In this document: piece by piece, positions 24,403 to 34,931 of the stretch | Layout: the number at the start of each line of letters is the position of its first letter | Numbering within the stretch: position 1 is the first letter of the stretch | Source: Ochotona curzoniae | Lineage: Eukaryota > Chordata > Mammalia > Lagomorpha > Ochotonidae | Direction: 5' to 3' | Length of the DNA stretch: 64,000 nt | Assembly (NCBI RefSeq): GCF_017591425.1 | Contig: NW_024465797.1 | Coordinates: 124,001 to 188,000 of the forward strand | Notes under the pieces: generated by a model | Told to the model about the DNA's origin: nothing | The model's database searches: none | What the model saw: only the letters and a program-made list of their open reading frames with translations | Position numbers and translations under genes: made by a program

Positions 24403-25237
24403 GGCATTTCTCTGACTCATATTGCCCTTCCTATTACTGTCTGTTATCTCTTCCTCATTCCGTCTCCACCTTTCCCTGTGGTACGCTATTTCCTCCTGCA
24501 GATGGCCATTTCTTTCATTTCTCTTCCCTTGAAAGTCCCCTGTCTCTGTGTCAGGTTCTCACACACAGGTGCCTCTGCACTGGCATGGCTGCGGCCTACC
24601 CTGGCCTCCACACAAGTGTCTGCTCTGCTCTGAGCAATGTGGACAGCAATGAGCAACACTGAGTGTTATGGAGGCAAGGATGACCTGTCCTCCAGAAACC
24701 AAGAGGACGCCAACGCAGCTGGGAGCAGTGTGAGAAAGCACATAAAGTAAAACTGAAATAACGCTGCATACCAGATAAAGGTCGATGGATTTCAAAATGT
24801 CAAATGATAAAAGGATGATTTTCCTTCCAGATTCCAGTTAACACCATTTATCTGTTGCCAAGCCTTTAACACCTCTAACTGCACATGCATTTTTAGTCTC
24901 ATAGTAGCAGTTTATTAGCAATTCATTTAAGTCTATATTAATATTTTCATAAATGTCAATAAATGTCAAAAATAATATGAAAATTCTGGGATATATTCTT
25001 GAATATAATAATTATGCATGGAAACACACAGATGGATACTCACAGGCCAGTTGAGGCTAATGCGGAGGTTGACATATAGACATTGGTACATAAATGGGTA
25101 CAGAAGAAAGACTGATTTTCTAGAAACTTGCTAAGAAATAGCACATTGCAAAAACCAAAGACATTATGGGTATTCAGCAAAACATGTATTAACTTTATAT
25201 TGTTGGAACTCTTTGTAATTTTCACAATAAAAAACAA
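24403..25237. other. Unique non-coding DNA
   Basis: No repeat or gene recognised. The minus-strand frame 24559-24795 is cysteine-rich by chance composition and not recognised. Confidence 0.45.
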
Positions 25238-25524
25238 ATTGCTTCTTTTCAAGGCAGAATTACAAAGAGAGAGAAAGACAGAGAAAAAGATTTTTTCACG
25301 TAGTAGTTCAGTCCCCCCAAAGCCAGGAGTTGGCAACTTCATCTATATCTCCCACCATGGTGGCAGGTCTTTTCAAGGAGTCTTCTCAGCAGCACAGCAG
25401 AGAGAAGGATCAGCAGTGGAGAAGGTGAGGGCAACTTGAACTTGTAATCATGAGGGAGGGTGGCTTTTTAAGCAGTGGCTTAACCCTCTGTCCTACAATG
25501 CTGACAACTGCAGCCCCCACTTAC
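25238..25524 (-). mobile_element. CSINE, strongly decayed
   Basis: AAGGCAGAATTACAAAGAGA, a purine-rich run with GAGAAAGACAGAGAAAAAGA, CAAAGCCAGGAGTTGGCAAC, CTATATCTCCCACCATGG and GCAGTGGCTTAACCCTCTGT follow the SINE in reverse. Confidence 0.65.
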
Positions 25525-25639
25525 TACTTTTTTCCTATGGCAACGTGCTTGTACAAGCTGGTTGGCATGCATTATTTTAATTTAAATCCCTTCTAATCCT
25601 TACAATCATTTGTTCAATAGATGGCAGTAACTGATGGTT

Positions 25640-25800
25640 CAAGTAAGTAAATGCCTGTCACCCACATGAGAGACATGGATTGGGTTCAGCCTCCCCAACC
25701 CAATCCTGAGCTGATGCACTCAACTGGGGAGTGAACCTACAGATGGGGAATTTCCTTCACTGTCACCATCCCATCCCTTTGCCTTTAAAATAAGCAGAAT
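25640..25800 (+). mobile_element. CSINE 3'-half fragment, old subfamily
   Basis: CACCCACATGAGAGACATGG, ACTGGGGAGTGAACCTACAG and ATGGGGAATTTCCTTCACTG correspond to the 3' half of a rabbit-like copy. Confidence 0.6.
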
Positions 25801-25844
25801 AATAGTTAAAGAAAAAAAGTAAAGGATAGATACTGCATCACGGG

Positions 25845-26005
25845 GCACTAACATTGGATGAATGGTATCCTTTTATATGTTACCCGATTCAACGCTCAGA
25901 TAGACTTGTGAGTTAGAGTAAAATCCATGAGACTCTGAGTTACTCAGAACTGAGCCAAGGGGTCCAGACTGCTACTCTCACTCAAGAACAGTGTTTCCTG
26001 TAACT
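25845..26005 (-). mobile_element. MIR-like fragment
   Basis: TTTTATATGTTACCCGATTC, GAGTTACTCAGAACTGAGCC and CAGACTGCTACTCTCACTCA fit a decayed MIR in reverse. Weak. Confidence 0.4.
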
Positions 26006-26309
26006 AATGTTGCTACATTGTGGTCATTCGTGCAACACTGGAGACAGGGCAGGGGGATCACAGAACATCAAGCATCTCTCTTAGATATGCCAACCTTCAG
26101 TTTGCTCCTCACTCTCACCCTACAAAGGGCAATTAGCATGTGGTAGGAACCCTTCCCCACCACGCACTTCTCTGGGGTCCAGAAAGCTTTGGCCCTACAT
26201 CTGCCTCTGCAAAAATCCCTGATAACTAAGCAGCAACTCTTCTTGTTGATTCTACAGCTCTAGGTTATCCCAGAATGGCCTCTCCCTTGTAGCCATACCA
26301 CATGCCATC

Positions 26310-26400
26310 ATGGGCTTGGAGAAATTAAGTGACTCACTAAACAAGAAAAGAGTTGAAGAACTGAGTCACAGTCTTGGCTTCTAATCTGAAAGATTCAAGC
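26310..26400 (-). mobile_element. MIR-like fragment
   Basis: GGAGAAATTAAGTGACTCAC, GAACTGAGTCACAGTCTTGG and CTTCTAATCTGAAAG follow the reverse MIR core. Confidence 0.5.
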
Positions 26401-27311
26401 TAGGAAGATTACGATATCCAAAGTCACATTCTTACTCATTTATAGGGCTTACACTACAAGTAATTTTTAAATTCACTAGTTTATGCTTGTTGCCATAGCT
26501 CACTCTTCCTTCAATGCATGGCTTCTTGCTTTATAACACCATGGATGCTCATTCGTACAGATGATATATGGTTGCACCCAGCTTGTTATCATCATTGTCT
26601 CTAATGGTGATAACCTCCACAAATCTGAAATTCTCTTTTTTTTTTTTTATTTTAGAAGAAAGGCAGAGAATAATGTTAATACTCTGATTTGCTCCCCAGA
26701 TACCATGGTTGAGCCAGGCCTATCAAACATGAGAGCTAAGAAATAAATTCTGGTCTTTGTGAGTAGCAGGGGCCCACGTATTGAAGTCAACATCTGCTAT
26801 ACTTCTAGGGTAAGCATTACCAGAAAAACCGTTGTCAGAAGCTGAGTTTACAGTTGAATTTAGCCACGTGATATGGAATTTCACAATCCAAATTGTTATC
26901 TTGAACATTGTGCCACACTCCTATTCCCCAGGTATGTAGCTCTTAAAAATAGCCCAAATAAGCATAATGTACTTGAAAGTTGAAGATACATATTTATAAA
27001 ACTTTTCCTGAACTTGACATAAAGCCTATGTATATACACAATAATCTGTGTGACCAGTGATGTGTAGGATAGGGCCAAGCAGCCCCTGCTGTCTCTACTC
27101 CCAGGACATCACCCAGGACAGAGATGATGTCTCAAGAAGGAGTGTTTGGGAATATCCCCAGCAGCCAATGGTGATCTACAGAAAGAGAGGAGGGTTATGT
27201 AACACACCCCATGGGAATCCACCTGCAACCCACACAGCTTCTAATGCATGGATTCAGCAAACATCACTGACATTCTTCTAGAGGCATCAGGGATGGGGTT
27301 AGCATTGTGAG
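26401..27311. other. Unique non-coding DNA
   Basis: A T run near 26637-26650 followed by TTTAGAAGAAAGGCAGAGAA may be a SINE tail remnant in reverse. Otherwise nothing recognised. Confidence 0.4.
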
Positions 27312-27605
27312 GAAACAGGTTAAGCTATCACTTATAATACCTGCATTACATATTGGAGCACAGCTTCAGTCCTTGCTGCTCCTTCTTTGTTGCAGTTCCC
27401 TGCTCATGTACCTGGGAAGTACTTGGGTTCCTGCCACACACATGGAAACCTGAATGGAGTCCCAGGACCCTGTCTTTGGAACCTGACGCAGTCTCAGCCA
27501 TTGCAATGATTTGAGGAGAGTCGGTGCTTGAAAAATCATTTCTACCTATTTCTACCTGTTCTACCCATTCTGCCTTACAAATAAACATCTCTTTAAAAAG
27601 ATCAA
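27312..27605 (+). mobile_element. CSINE, decayed older copy
   Basis: GTTAAGCTATCACTTATAAT, TTGCAGTTCCCTGCTCATGT, ACCTGGGAAGTACTTGGGTT, CACATGGAAACCTGAATGGA, GCCTTACAAATAAACATCTC. The order is preserved from head to tail. Confidence 0.75.
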
Positions 27606-28258
27606 AGAAAAAGGAAGTGTGTGCATGCTGTGAGATATTCCACCAAGCACCTGCTCTAACTTTAATCATGGGCAATTCTGACTCCAACTAAAGTGAGTAA
27701 GGATACATTCCCCCCAAAGTTTCAACACAATTCCATAGTTGCATTCCTCTTTCCTTGGATTGTCAACAGTTGTTAACCTGATTTTATAATACAAAAAAAC
27801 CCACAGAAAACAGATTCACAAAATTGCAGACCAGCTGTGTGCTGAAGCAAAGCAGTGCAGAAGTGGGACAATCAGAATGTGGCTAGCACTAATTGGTCCA
27901 AGGCCCCTGCTGCAATTCTAAATCACGTTACATTCACCTGCTGGGCTTCGGTTCAAAAGGAAACTTAGGCAAAACCCTGTAACTCAAACATATTGCTTTT
28001 CATTCATCAGCATTAAGTATGTCAAACAACAAACTGCCTGTGCATGGCTATAAATTCCTCTGCCTAAAACAATAACAAGAATGCGAGTTGAAAGTTGTAT
28101 CAATGCTATAAATTCCAAATTGCTACACAAATGTCAAATGCAAGGTTTGGGAGTGAGTATAATTTTGTGATATTTTCTGAGAGTCTATAAACTCTTAACA
28201 AGTAAACAAGGCATAACCAACATGGTGGAAACTCAGATAAATGATGACTAAATAACTT
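27606..28258. other. Unique DNA, possibly conserved non-coding
   Basis: No repeat recognised. AT-rich with short motifs such as ACATTCACCTGCTGGGCTTC and ATCAATGCTATAAATTCC. The style resembles conserved non-coding sequence, but conservation cannot be judged from one genome. Confidence 0.35.
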
Positions 28259-28553
28259 GGGCCCTGTACAATAGCCTAGCAGCTAATTTCCTTCCCTTGT
28301 ATGCACTAGGATCCCATACAGGGCCAGTTCTAATCCTGGCAGCCCTACTTTCCTTCCAGGTCTCTGCCTGTGGCCTTCGAAAGCACTTGAGGACAGCCCA
28401 AGTCCTTGGAACCCTGTACCCACATGGAAGACCTGGAGGAATCTCTGGGGTCCTGGCTTCAGATTGGCTCAGCTCCAGCTGTCGTGGCCACTTTGGGAGT
28501 AAGCCATCAGATTCCTGTCTGTCCGTTCTCCTCTTTGTACCTCTAGCTTTTTA

Positions 28554-28600
<47 letters not shown>
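28259..28600 (+). mobile_element. CSINE, full length with 45-nt pure A tail
   Basis: GGGCCCTGTACAATAGCCTA, GCCAGTTCTAATCCTGGCAG, TGTGGCCTTCGAAAGCACTT and AAGACCTGGAGGAATCTCTG. The element ends in 45 uninterrupted A (28556-28600) rather than AATAAATAAA. No clear TSD. Confidence 0.9.
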
Positions 28601-28602
<2 letters not shown>

Positions 28603-28699
28603 CATCTTTACAGGGAAAAAAGATGATTAAACAACTCAAGAAGATAGAATTTTAAAATAGCACTTTTTATTCATTCTCGGTGGTACCTGATTCAGAGAT

Positions 28700-30060
28700 G
28701 GTCGATATAGGGTATGACACAGTCCATCACCCCAATCAGCCTATGCACATGTTGGTAGTTGCAGTTGCTCGGTCAGTTCTGTTTCCAGCCCTGTCCTCTA
28801 CACAAATGGATGGGTGTTGCAGTACAGCCTGATCCTGCCATCAAACACTTGGCCTTCACGTAAATCCGTGAAATTTGCAGCCCAGTCAGAGCAAACTTCA
28901 ATAATTTCCACCAAGCCCACTTCCTGCCTTGGATCCCGTGCTTAAAATTATGTACAATAGAGTGTTCCAGTTCATCACACATCACATTCAGCTCTCATAC
29001 ATGTCAGTGGTCATCAAAGCTTATTTCAACCCTACCAACCCCACTATCCAGTCCACGCACTATGCTGGCAGGTGCCACTCTCTCTCTCTGATCATTCCTG
29101 CCCCAGTCCTGGTTCTCATGCTCACCAGTTGCAGTGGTAACCCAAGAGGGAGGTGCCCACTGCTTCCCTAATGAGCCCACTCCTACTCCTGGATCCTGCG
29201 CTACCCAGGTGGTTCTGCAGTTTAGTTTGACAGAATTTGCCCCAAGTGCCAGCATTAGCTAGCTGATGCTGTGGCAAAGCTCAGCCAACCCACACCCACT
29301 CTGGCTTGTGCATGCATCAGTGGGAACAGAGGCATGTCAGGCTCACTTTTCCCTAATCCCATTCACATGGAAGCCATCAGGTGTTGTAGCCCTGGACCAC
29401 ATGCTCACTAGTGGGAGCTATGACCCTCCAGGGGAGTTTCTCAAATTCCCCCACTTAGCCCACTCCAAGACCCAGATCTCATGCCTTCTAGTGGGTGCCA
29501 AGGCCTTATCTGGTATAGCCTGCCTCTCCATCATGGCCTTTGTATGACCTGATGGATGTTGAGTCCCAGCACGCCTCATACCCTATTTTAGCCTGCACAT
29601 GAGAGTGCAGCAGCCTGAACTGCCCAGGCTGTTTCCAGTCCAAGTACCCCTGAGTGTTAGTGGATACCATGGTCACACCTAGCTCAGCCCATCACGACCC
29701 CAACTCTTAAGCTAACCAATGGGACCGGTATTTCCAAGGGGTTGCGCAGATATATCCCTACAGAATCTACCCCCAGATCTGGTTATCTTGCATGCACTTT
29801 AGTGTCATGCTCCAGCATAATGTGACCTGTCCACTGTTCTGAAACTAAGGCAGGTAAAGGGATCTACCTCTGCCAGGCAGTCCCCTAACCCTAGCTTTCA
29901 TGTGGATTGGTGTGTGGTGCTCACCAATGTTCCATGCTAACAAGCTTAACTCAAGATTCCCATGTGTGCTGGTGCATCCATACAGGTCTTCCAGTCTCTT
30001 CCCTCCAAGCTATCAGAACTCACCCCTCCCCACGCTTACCTGCAATACAGTGGCCCTGTG
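28700..30060 (+). repeat. Degenerate tandem array, possible relic L1 5' UTR
   Basis: A unit built on 'CAYATGCTNGTGGGTGCYRYAG...CCCAG/CCTG' recurs about 14 times, for example at 28744, 28803, 28858, 28998, 29056, 29118, 29307, 29395, 29473 and 29651. Spacing varies from about 55 to 110 bases, with gaps. Compare GCACATGTTGGTAGTTGCAG, GCACTATGCTGGCAGGTGCC, CACATGCTCACTAGTGGGAG and CATGCCTTCTAGTGGGTGCC. All units face the same way. I recall similar GC-rich, repeated sequence from lagomorph L1 5' UTRs, but no ORF1 follows, so a free minisatellite-like relic is also possible. Confidence 0.55.
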
Positions 30061-30279
30061 ATCAGGAGTCCCTCAGGAGTCATTCCTTAAGTACACATAT
30101 GGTAGATCCATGGAAGTGCCTAAGAAAATGATCACTTATCCTTGGCACATACAGATGCCCATTAAATGTTGACAGTGGATGTTTCATGACTCAAAGATGA
30201 AATCATAACTCACTTTATCATTGGATAGCTTATCTTTTAGTAATAAAAAATGAATCATGGGCAGGAAAAATGATGTTTC

Positions 30280-30585
30280 AATTGGCTAACCTTCCACCTG
30301 CAAGTGTTAGCATTTCATACGGGTTTCAATTGGTGTTTTGGTTACTTAACTTCCCATCCAGCTCCCTGCTTGTTGCCCAGCAAAACAGTAGAAAGTGACC
30401 CAATTCTTGGGACTCTGCACCCATGTGGAAGACCCAGAAAGCTCCTACCTCCTGTTTTCAGATCAGTTTATTTCCAGCCATCACAGGCAATTGGAAAGTG
30501 AACCAACAGATCTTTCTCTGTTTTTCCTTCTGACTGCAGATCTGCCTTTCCAATAAAAATAAACAAATCTTTATTAAAATGTATC
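30280..30585 (+). mobile_element. CSINE, older rabbit-like subfamily
   Basis: ACTTCCCATCCAGCTCCCTG, GGGACTCTGCACCCATGTGG, AATTGGAAAGTGAACCAACA and CTTTCCAATAAAAATAAACA. The head is decayed. Confidence 0.82.
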
Positions 30586-31943
30586 ATGGATATACAAAGG
30601 GAGCTCTCTCATTTCTAGGTGCTGGTTGTGTGTGCATTCCAGCTGAAGACTGCAGATTTCAATATGCTTGTGTTTTCAAAGATTTGAATTGCCACAAAGT
30701 TTGTACTTTCACATTTTAACTCCTGGCATGATGACATTAAGAATGTAGGCAGAGTCTTAGTGAATGGGATATTAGAAGCCACAGAGATTACCGTTATCCC
30801 TTTCACTACGTTCAGGCCAGAACACAGGCCGGCACCTTGCTCTTGGACCACTAGCCACGACAACAGGAAGACCTAAATGCCCATTGTGTAGAAGCTCCCT
30901 CTGCTGTAGTGTTTCCCTCCAGAAGTACCGACAGAGTAAGCTGCAGTTAGTTCTTCCTTATCGTCCAAAGTTACAGGGACAATGGGGAGTGACCTGAGTG
31001 AATGAAATGTGCCCCAAGCCCCCATTTCTAAATAGCATCTAATCAGACTCACTTGAATTCTGAGTTAGACAGGGCCGTTAACCTTATCCTCATCAGTACA
31101 TGAATCTGCCACCTGCCTAGGTAAGAGGGACAATTTCTGTTTCCTGCACAAATCTCCAGAAAAAAAAAAATGTTATTTGAAACAAAAACGGTCAGTGCTT
31201 CTATTCACAAAATTTGCTGAAATACAAACATCCCAGGGAAAACTATCCCAACAGATTATGCGTTTCTGCCGTGGGTTCAGGAAGATCTTTGAGGATTTTT
31301 TAAAATTATGTTTAACACCTGCTTCATTTTCAAAATACTTCTGTAAACATAGCAGCTTTGTCAGCTGTCAGATGGTAGGAAAGAATACCACAATCATCTG
31401 TTTCTCACAGTTGTGGAAACTAAAGTCTGAACTCTGGGTACCAATTCGATCTGGTTCTGCTTGGGTTGCAGGTGGCTCCTCTCTTAACAGAATCCTGGCA
31501 GAAGAAGGGAGCTCTGGTGTCTATTCCTATTCTTATCAGGATATGAGTTGCATCTTGGGACCTTGTGACATCATCTAAACCCACTACTAACCAGAGAGCC
31601 TTCACCTGAGAGTTGAGGCTTCAACAAGCAAATCATGACATCAAAGTACAATATTTGTGAATACGTATGTGTAGCAGGCTGGTGGTGCGGATATGGCATA
31701 CAAGTTGCCTTCAAAAATGTGTTATATCTTCAGTATCTCCATGTAGATTTTCTCCATTGCTTCTTCCATATCATCTCTCTAGACATCATGGATCCCATGT
31801 TTGAGTAAGCAGCAGAATATATGCAAGAAGACATTAGGCCAGTGGTCAATTATCTCTGATGACCCAGTCTGGATCCACTAAGCCATCACACTGGGTCCTA
31901 CACACATCTTTCAACATAAGCTGTGCAAATAACTAATTTGAGA

Positions 31944-31976
<33 letters not shown>

Positions 31977-32215
31977 AGATTTCATCAATGTGCATTAACA
32001 TAATATTTACGAAAATTGGAAATCCCTGTCTAATGGAAATTCTTACAAGCTAGTAAGGTAACAGGAATAAAGCAATCTAATTCTTGGATGCCTACTTTTA
32101 TAAAAGCAGAATGCCAGAAACCTTGGCAAAATTCAAGACACATGATAACATAAGAGAACAAATATCCATGAGCACGTAGCTACAGAACTTTGACTAACCT
32201 AATAGCAGGCATTTT
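30586..32215. other. Unique non-coding DNA with a TA/TG microsatellite
   Basis: No gene called. The 133-codon frame at 31177-31578 has no recognised domain. At 31885-31912 CTAAGCCATCACACTGGG could be a tiny reversed SINE head. Confidence 0.4.
31944..31976. repeat. (TA)n(TG)n compound microsatellite
   Basis: About 16 bases of alternating TA followed by about 18 bases of alternating TG. Confidence 0.95.
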
Positions 32216-32230
32216 AAACATGCGGAAAAA
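32216..32230 (+). repeat. Left TSD of the young SINE
   Basis: AAACATGCGGAAAAA, identical to 32565-32579 on the other side of the SINE. Confidence 0.95.
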
Positions 32231-32232
32231 CA

Positions 32233-32564
32233 GGGCCCAGCGCGGTGGCACAAGTGGTTAAGGTCCTCACCTTGCACGCCCGGGATCCCATATGGGCGCC
32301 GGTTCTATCCCAGCAGCACTGCTTCCCTTCCAGCTCCCTGCCTGTGGCCCGGTAAGGCAGTCGAGGATGGCCCAAGGTTTTGGGACCCTGCACCCGCGTG
32401 GGAGACCCAGAAGAGGCTCCTGGCTTCGGATCGGCATAGTATTGGCCGTTGTGCTCACTTGGGGAGTGAATCATCGGACAGAAGATCTTCCTCTCTGTCT
32501 CTCCTCTCTGTATATCCGCCTTTCCCATTAAAAAAAAAATAAAAATAAATCTTTAAGAAAAATA
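32233..32564 (+). mobile_element. Young CSINE with perfect 15-bp TSD
   Basis: Nearly intact: GGGCCCAGCGCGGTGGCACA, GGTTAAGGTCCTCACCTTGC, CGGGATCCCATATGGGCGCC, GACCCTGCACCCGCGTGGGA, GGGAGTGAATCATCGGACAG. It retains several CpG sites, which supports a recent insertion. The head TGGCACAAGTGG has one base more than the usual A box, and the B-box region reads GGTTCTATCC, one A short. Confidence 0.97.
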
Positions 32565-32579
32565 AAACATGCGGAAAAA
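32565..32579 (+). repeat. Right TSD of the young SINE
   Basis: AAACATGCGGAAAAA directly after the A-rich tail. Confidence 0.95.
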
Positions 32580-32939
32580 ACAACAAAAACCTCCGCATTG
32601 ATTGTGAAACATTTTAATACCCGTATTAGCATGTCATTTAATTATATTTAGTTTCCTTCAAAATGAGCAATGTTTTATGGTAATTATAAAGTACCAATTG
32701 GACAAGGCATCGACTCAGACTACTCTTTGAACACCAATACCTGAAGTTCACTGAAATTCTACAAAACAAATCCTCAACCGAATAATCAAAGTGGAGCTCA
32801 AGTAAAAATCTATCAAGAATCATTAATAAATATATACAAACATTCTGCTGTACCAACAGTGTCTTTTGATGTGAAGTTTTGGGAAATTCTGCATAAGTAT
32901 TAAATACCAACAATTAAGTTTAAAAAAAAATCTCTTTCA
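32580..32939. other. Unique AT-rich non-coding DNA
   Basis: Nothing recognised. Confidence 0.45.
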
Positions 32940-33001
32940 GGGCTAAGTGGGGTAGTTTGGTGGCGAAAGTATTTGCTTTATATGTTACTGGATCATATGG
33001 G
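32940..33001 (+). mobile_element. Left part of a CSINE split by another SINE
   Basis: GGGGTAGTTTGGTGGCGAAA and TGTTACTGGATCATATGGG are a SINE head up to the CCCATATGGG landmark. It then stops at a T run and continues at 33362 with CACTGGTTTTAAACCTGGCA. Confidence 0.85.
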
Positions 33002-33361
33002 TTTTTTTTTATTGTTATTGTTTGTTTTGTTTTGTTTTAGCATTTTTTAAGGATCTGTTTATTTTTATTGCCAAGTCAGATACACAGAGAGGAGGATCTC
33101 ACATCTGATGATTCACTCAACAAATGACGCCAATGGCCAGTGCTGTGCCGATCCAAAGTCAGGAGCCAGGAATTTCCTCCAGGTGTCCTTATGTTGGTTC
33201 AGGGTCCCAACACTTTGGCCTGTTCTCGACTGCCTTCCCAGGCCACAAGCAGGGAGCTGGATGGGAAGTGGACCTGCCGGGATTAGAACCGACGCCCATA
33301 TGGGAACCCAGCGTATTCAAGGTGAGGACTTTAGCTGCTAGGACAAGGCACTGGGTCTGGG
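33002..33361 (-). mobile_element. CSINE inserted inside the plus-strand SINE
   Basis: Starts with a T-rich reversed A tail (33002-33040), then GATCTGTTTATTTTTATTGC, CAATGGCCAGTGCTGTGCCG, AGGCCACAAGCAGGGAGCTG, GCCCATATGGGAACCCAGCG and GAGGACTTTAGCTGCTAGGA. Only a few bases (TGGG) repeat at both junctions. Confidence 0.9.
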
Positions 33362-33633
33362 CACTGGTTTTAAACCTGGCAATACCGCTTCTCATCCAGC
33401 TCCCTGTAGTGGTCTGGGAAAGCAGTAGTCAAAGGCGGCCCAAAAACTTGAGACATTGTACCCGCATGGGGGACCTGGAAGAAGTTCCTGGCTCCTGGCT
33501 TTGGATCGGCTCAGCTCCAGCCATTGCGAATACTTGGGGAACAATTCAGTAGAGGGAATATCTTCCTTTCTGTCTCTCCTCCATTCTGTATATTTGCTTT
33601 TCCAATAAAAATAAATAAATCTTAAAAAAAAAG
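33362..33633 (+). mobile_element. Right part of the split CSINE
   Basis: CACTGGTTTTAAACCTGGCA, CTCATCCAGCTCCCTGTAGT, GGGGACCTGGAAGAAGTTCC, GGCTTTGGATCGGCTCAGCT, then CCAATAAAAATAAATAAATC. Together with 32940-33001 it makes one complete element. Confidence 0.9.
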
Positions 33634-34569
33634 CACTTTCTTTAAAAGAAAATAACCAATGTAAGAAAATCTAATCTGTGATTCCCTTTGAAAGTGATAA
33701 TGATAACTCTAGGGAATGATAGATCCCCAAAAGCATGAACTTGCCAGTGATCTGAGTCCAGATGGGTTTACTGCTTCATAAACAATCCTAGATAAAATAC
33801 AACTGCACCATTTAACCTTACAGGAATACTGCTGAATGAGTCTATCTGCATGACTGATGGCACTGTGCTGTTTGAAATATCTTAACTCCTGTAATGAAAA
33901 CAGCCATGCCTTCTCCATCTAATAGACACAAAAACAAAATAGAGGCTCTGAGAATTCTAGAAAGTGGAGGGCTCAGATCAAACTTTCACCAAGCTCTTAA
34001 TGATGTCCACCATCTCTGCCTCTCTCTCTGTCTCTCTCTCTCTCTCTTTCTCTCATCCCTGAATGCTTAGAACAGGCCTTGCAAAAGTCAGGTGGCGGGG
34101 GGGATGGCTCCAGTCATTGTGACACTTCCAGACCTGTAATCTCTCCTTCTTCATCCTGCCTACCCCATTACTGCTTAAACAGAAATACTGTGTCCTTAGC
34201 CTGTATTCCCCAGGGGTAAAACCCTGCTCAGTTTCGCTTCTACCTCCTCTATCCTGTAGTCCAAGCCCAAATGTTGTCCTGTTTACAACTCTGGTGTCAG
34301 CTGTCTTCTTCCAGATAAGGAGAACTTCTGCTGAATCATCTCACACTGAAAGTTTGTTGTGACACCCAAACTCTTTAACAGAATGACATTCAGGGTACCC
34401 CTGGCTGGCTGACATCTCACAGTGCCATGTTCTTGTCTGAAGAAGGCAAACATGCTTTCATAGGCAATGATAAATGAGTCCTGGCTAAAAGAATAAATGA
34501 TTAGTTAGCATAAAAAGTGTAGAAGAAAAAAATAAAGGAAATGACCCCATTTCTATACTTCTGCAATTT
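33634..34569. other. Unique non-coding DNA
   Basis: Contains the TC tract at 34021-34055 and a G-run (34097-34103). No gene or interspersed repeat recognised. Confidence 0.45.
34021..34055. repeat. (TC)n microsatellite
   Basis: TCTCTCTCTGTCTCTC-type tract with a few interruptions. Confidence 0.9.
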
Positions 34570-34586
34570 AAAAAAAGACCCAATTA
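34570..34586 (+). repeat. Left TSD of the young SINE
   Basis: AAAAAAAGACCCAATTA, repeated exactly at 34915-34931. Confidence 0.95.
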
Positions 34587-34587
34587 T

Positions 34588-34914
34588 GGGCCCGGCGGTG
34601 TGGCCTAGTGGCTAAAGTCCTCGCCTTGAACTCACTGGGATCCCATATGGGTGCCGGTTCTAATCCCGGCAGGTCCACTTCCCATCCAACTCCCTGCCTG
34701 TGGCCTGGGAAAGCAGTCGAGGATGGCCCAAAGCCTTGGGACCCTGCACCCTCATGGGATACCCAGAACAAGTTCCTGGATCCTGGCTTCAGATCAGCAT
34801 AGCATCAGCCTTTGTGGTCACTTGGGGAGTGAATCATCGGACAGAAGATCTTCCTTTCTGTCTCTCCTCCTTCTCTGTATATCTGACTTTCCAATAAATA
34901 AATAAATCTTTGGA
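34588..34914 (+). mobile_element. Young CSINE with perfect 17-bp TSD
   Basis: Very close to the family's common form: GGGCCCGGCGGTGTGGCCTA, GGTGCCGGTTCTAATCCCGG, GGAAAGCAGTCGAGGATGGC, GAGTGAATCATCGGACAGAA, TATCTGACTTTCCAATAAAT. The A-box motif TGGCCTAGTGG (34601-34611) fits the pol III pattern, and GGTTCTAATCC (34656-34666) is the B-box region. Confidence 0.97.
34601..34666 (+). promoter_or_regulatory. Internal RNA polymerase III promoter (A and B boxes) of the SINE
   Basis: TGGCCTAGTGG matches the A-box pattern TRGYNNARNGG. GGTTCTAATCC, about 45 bases later, matches the B box except for one purine position. Spacing is typical of tRNA-derived SINEs. Activity is not shown. Confidence 0.6.
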
Positions 34915-34931
34915 AAAAAAAGACCCAATTA
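34915..34931 (+). repeat. Right TSD of the young SINE
   Basis: AAAAAAAGACCCAATTA. Confidence 0.95.

Noticed and set aside
31177..31578. 133-codon frame in unique sequence
   Set aside because: No domain, no splice-site or conservation support.
33124..33552. 142-codon plus-strand frame
   Set aside because: It spans the SINE-in-SINE nest and has no independent coding evidence.
34601..34666. Functional tRNA gene
   Set aside because: The A/B boxes belong to a tRNA-derived SINE. No cloverleaf with a proper anticodon and acceptor stem was found.
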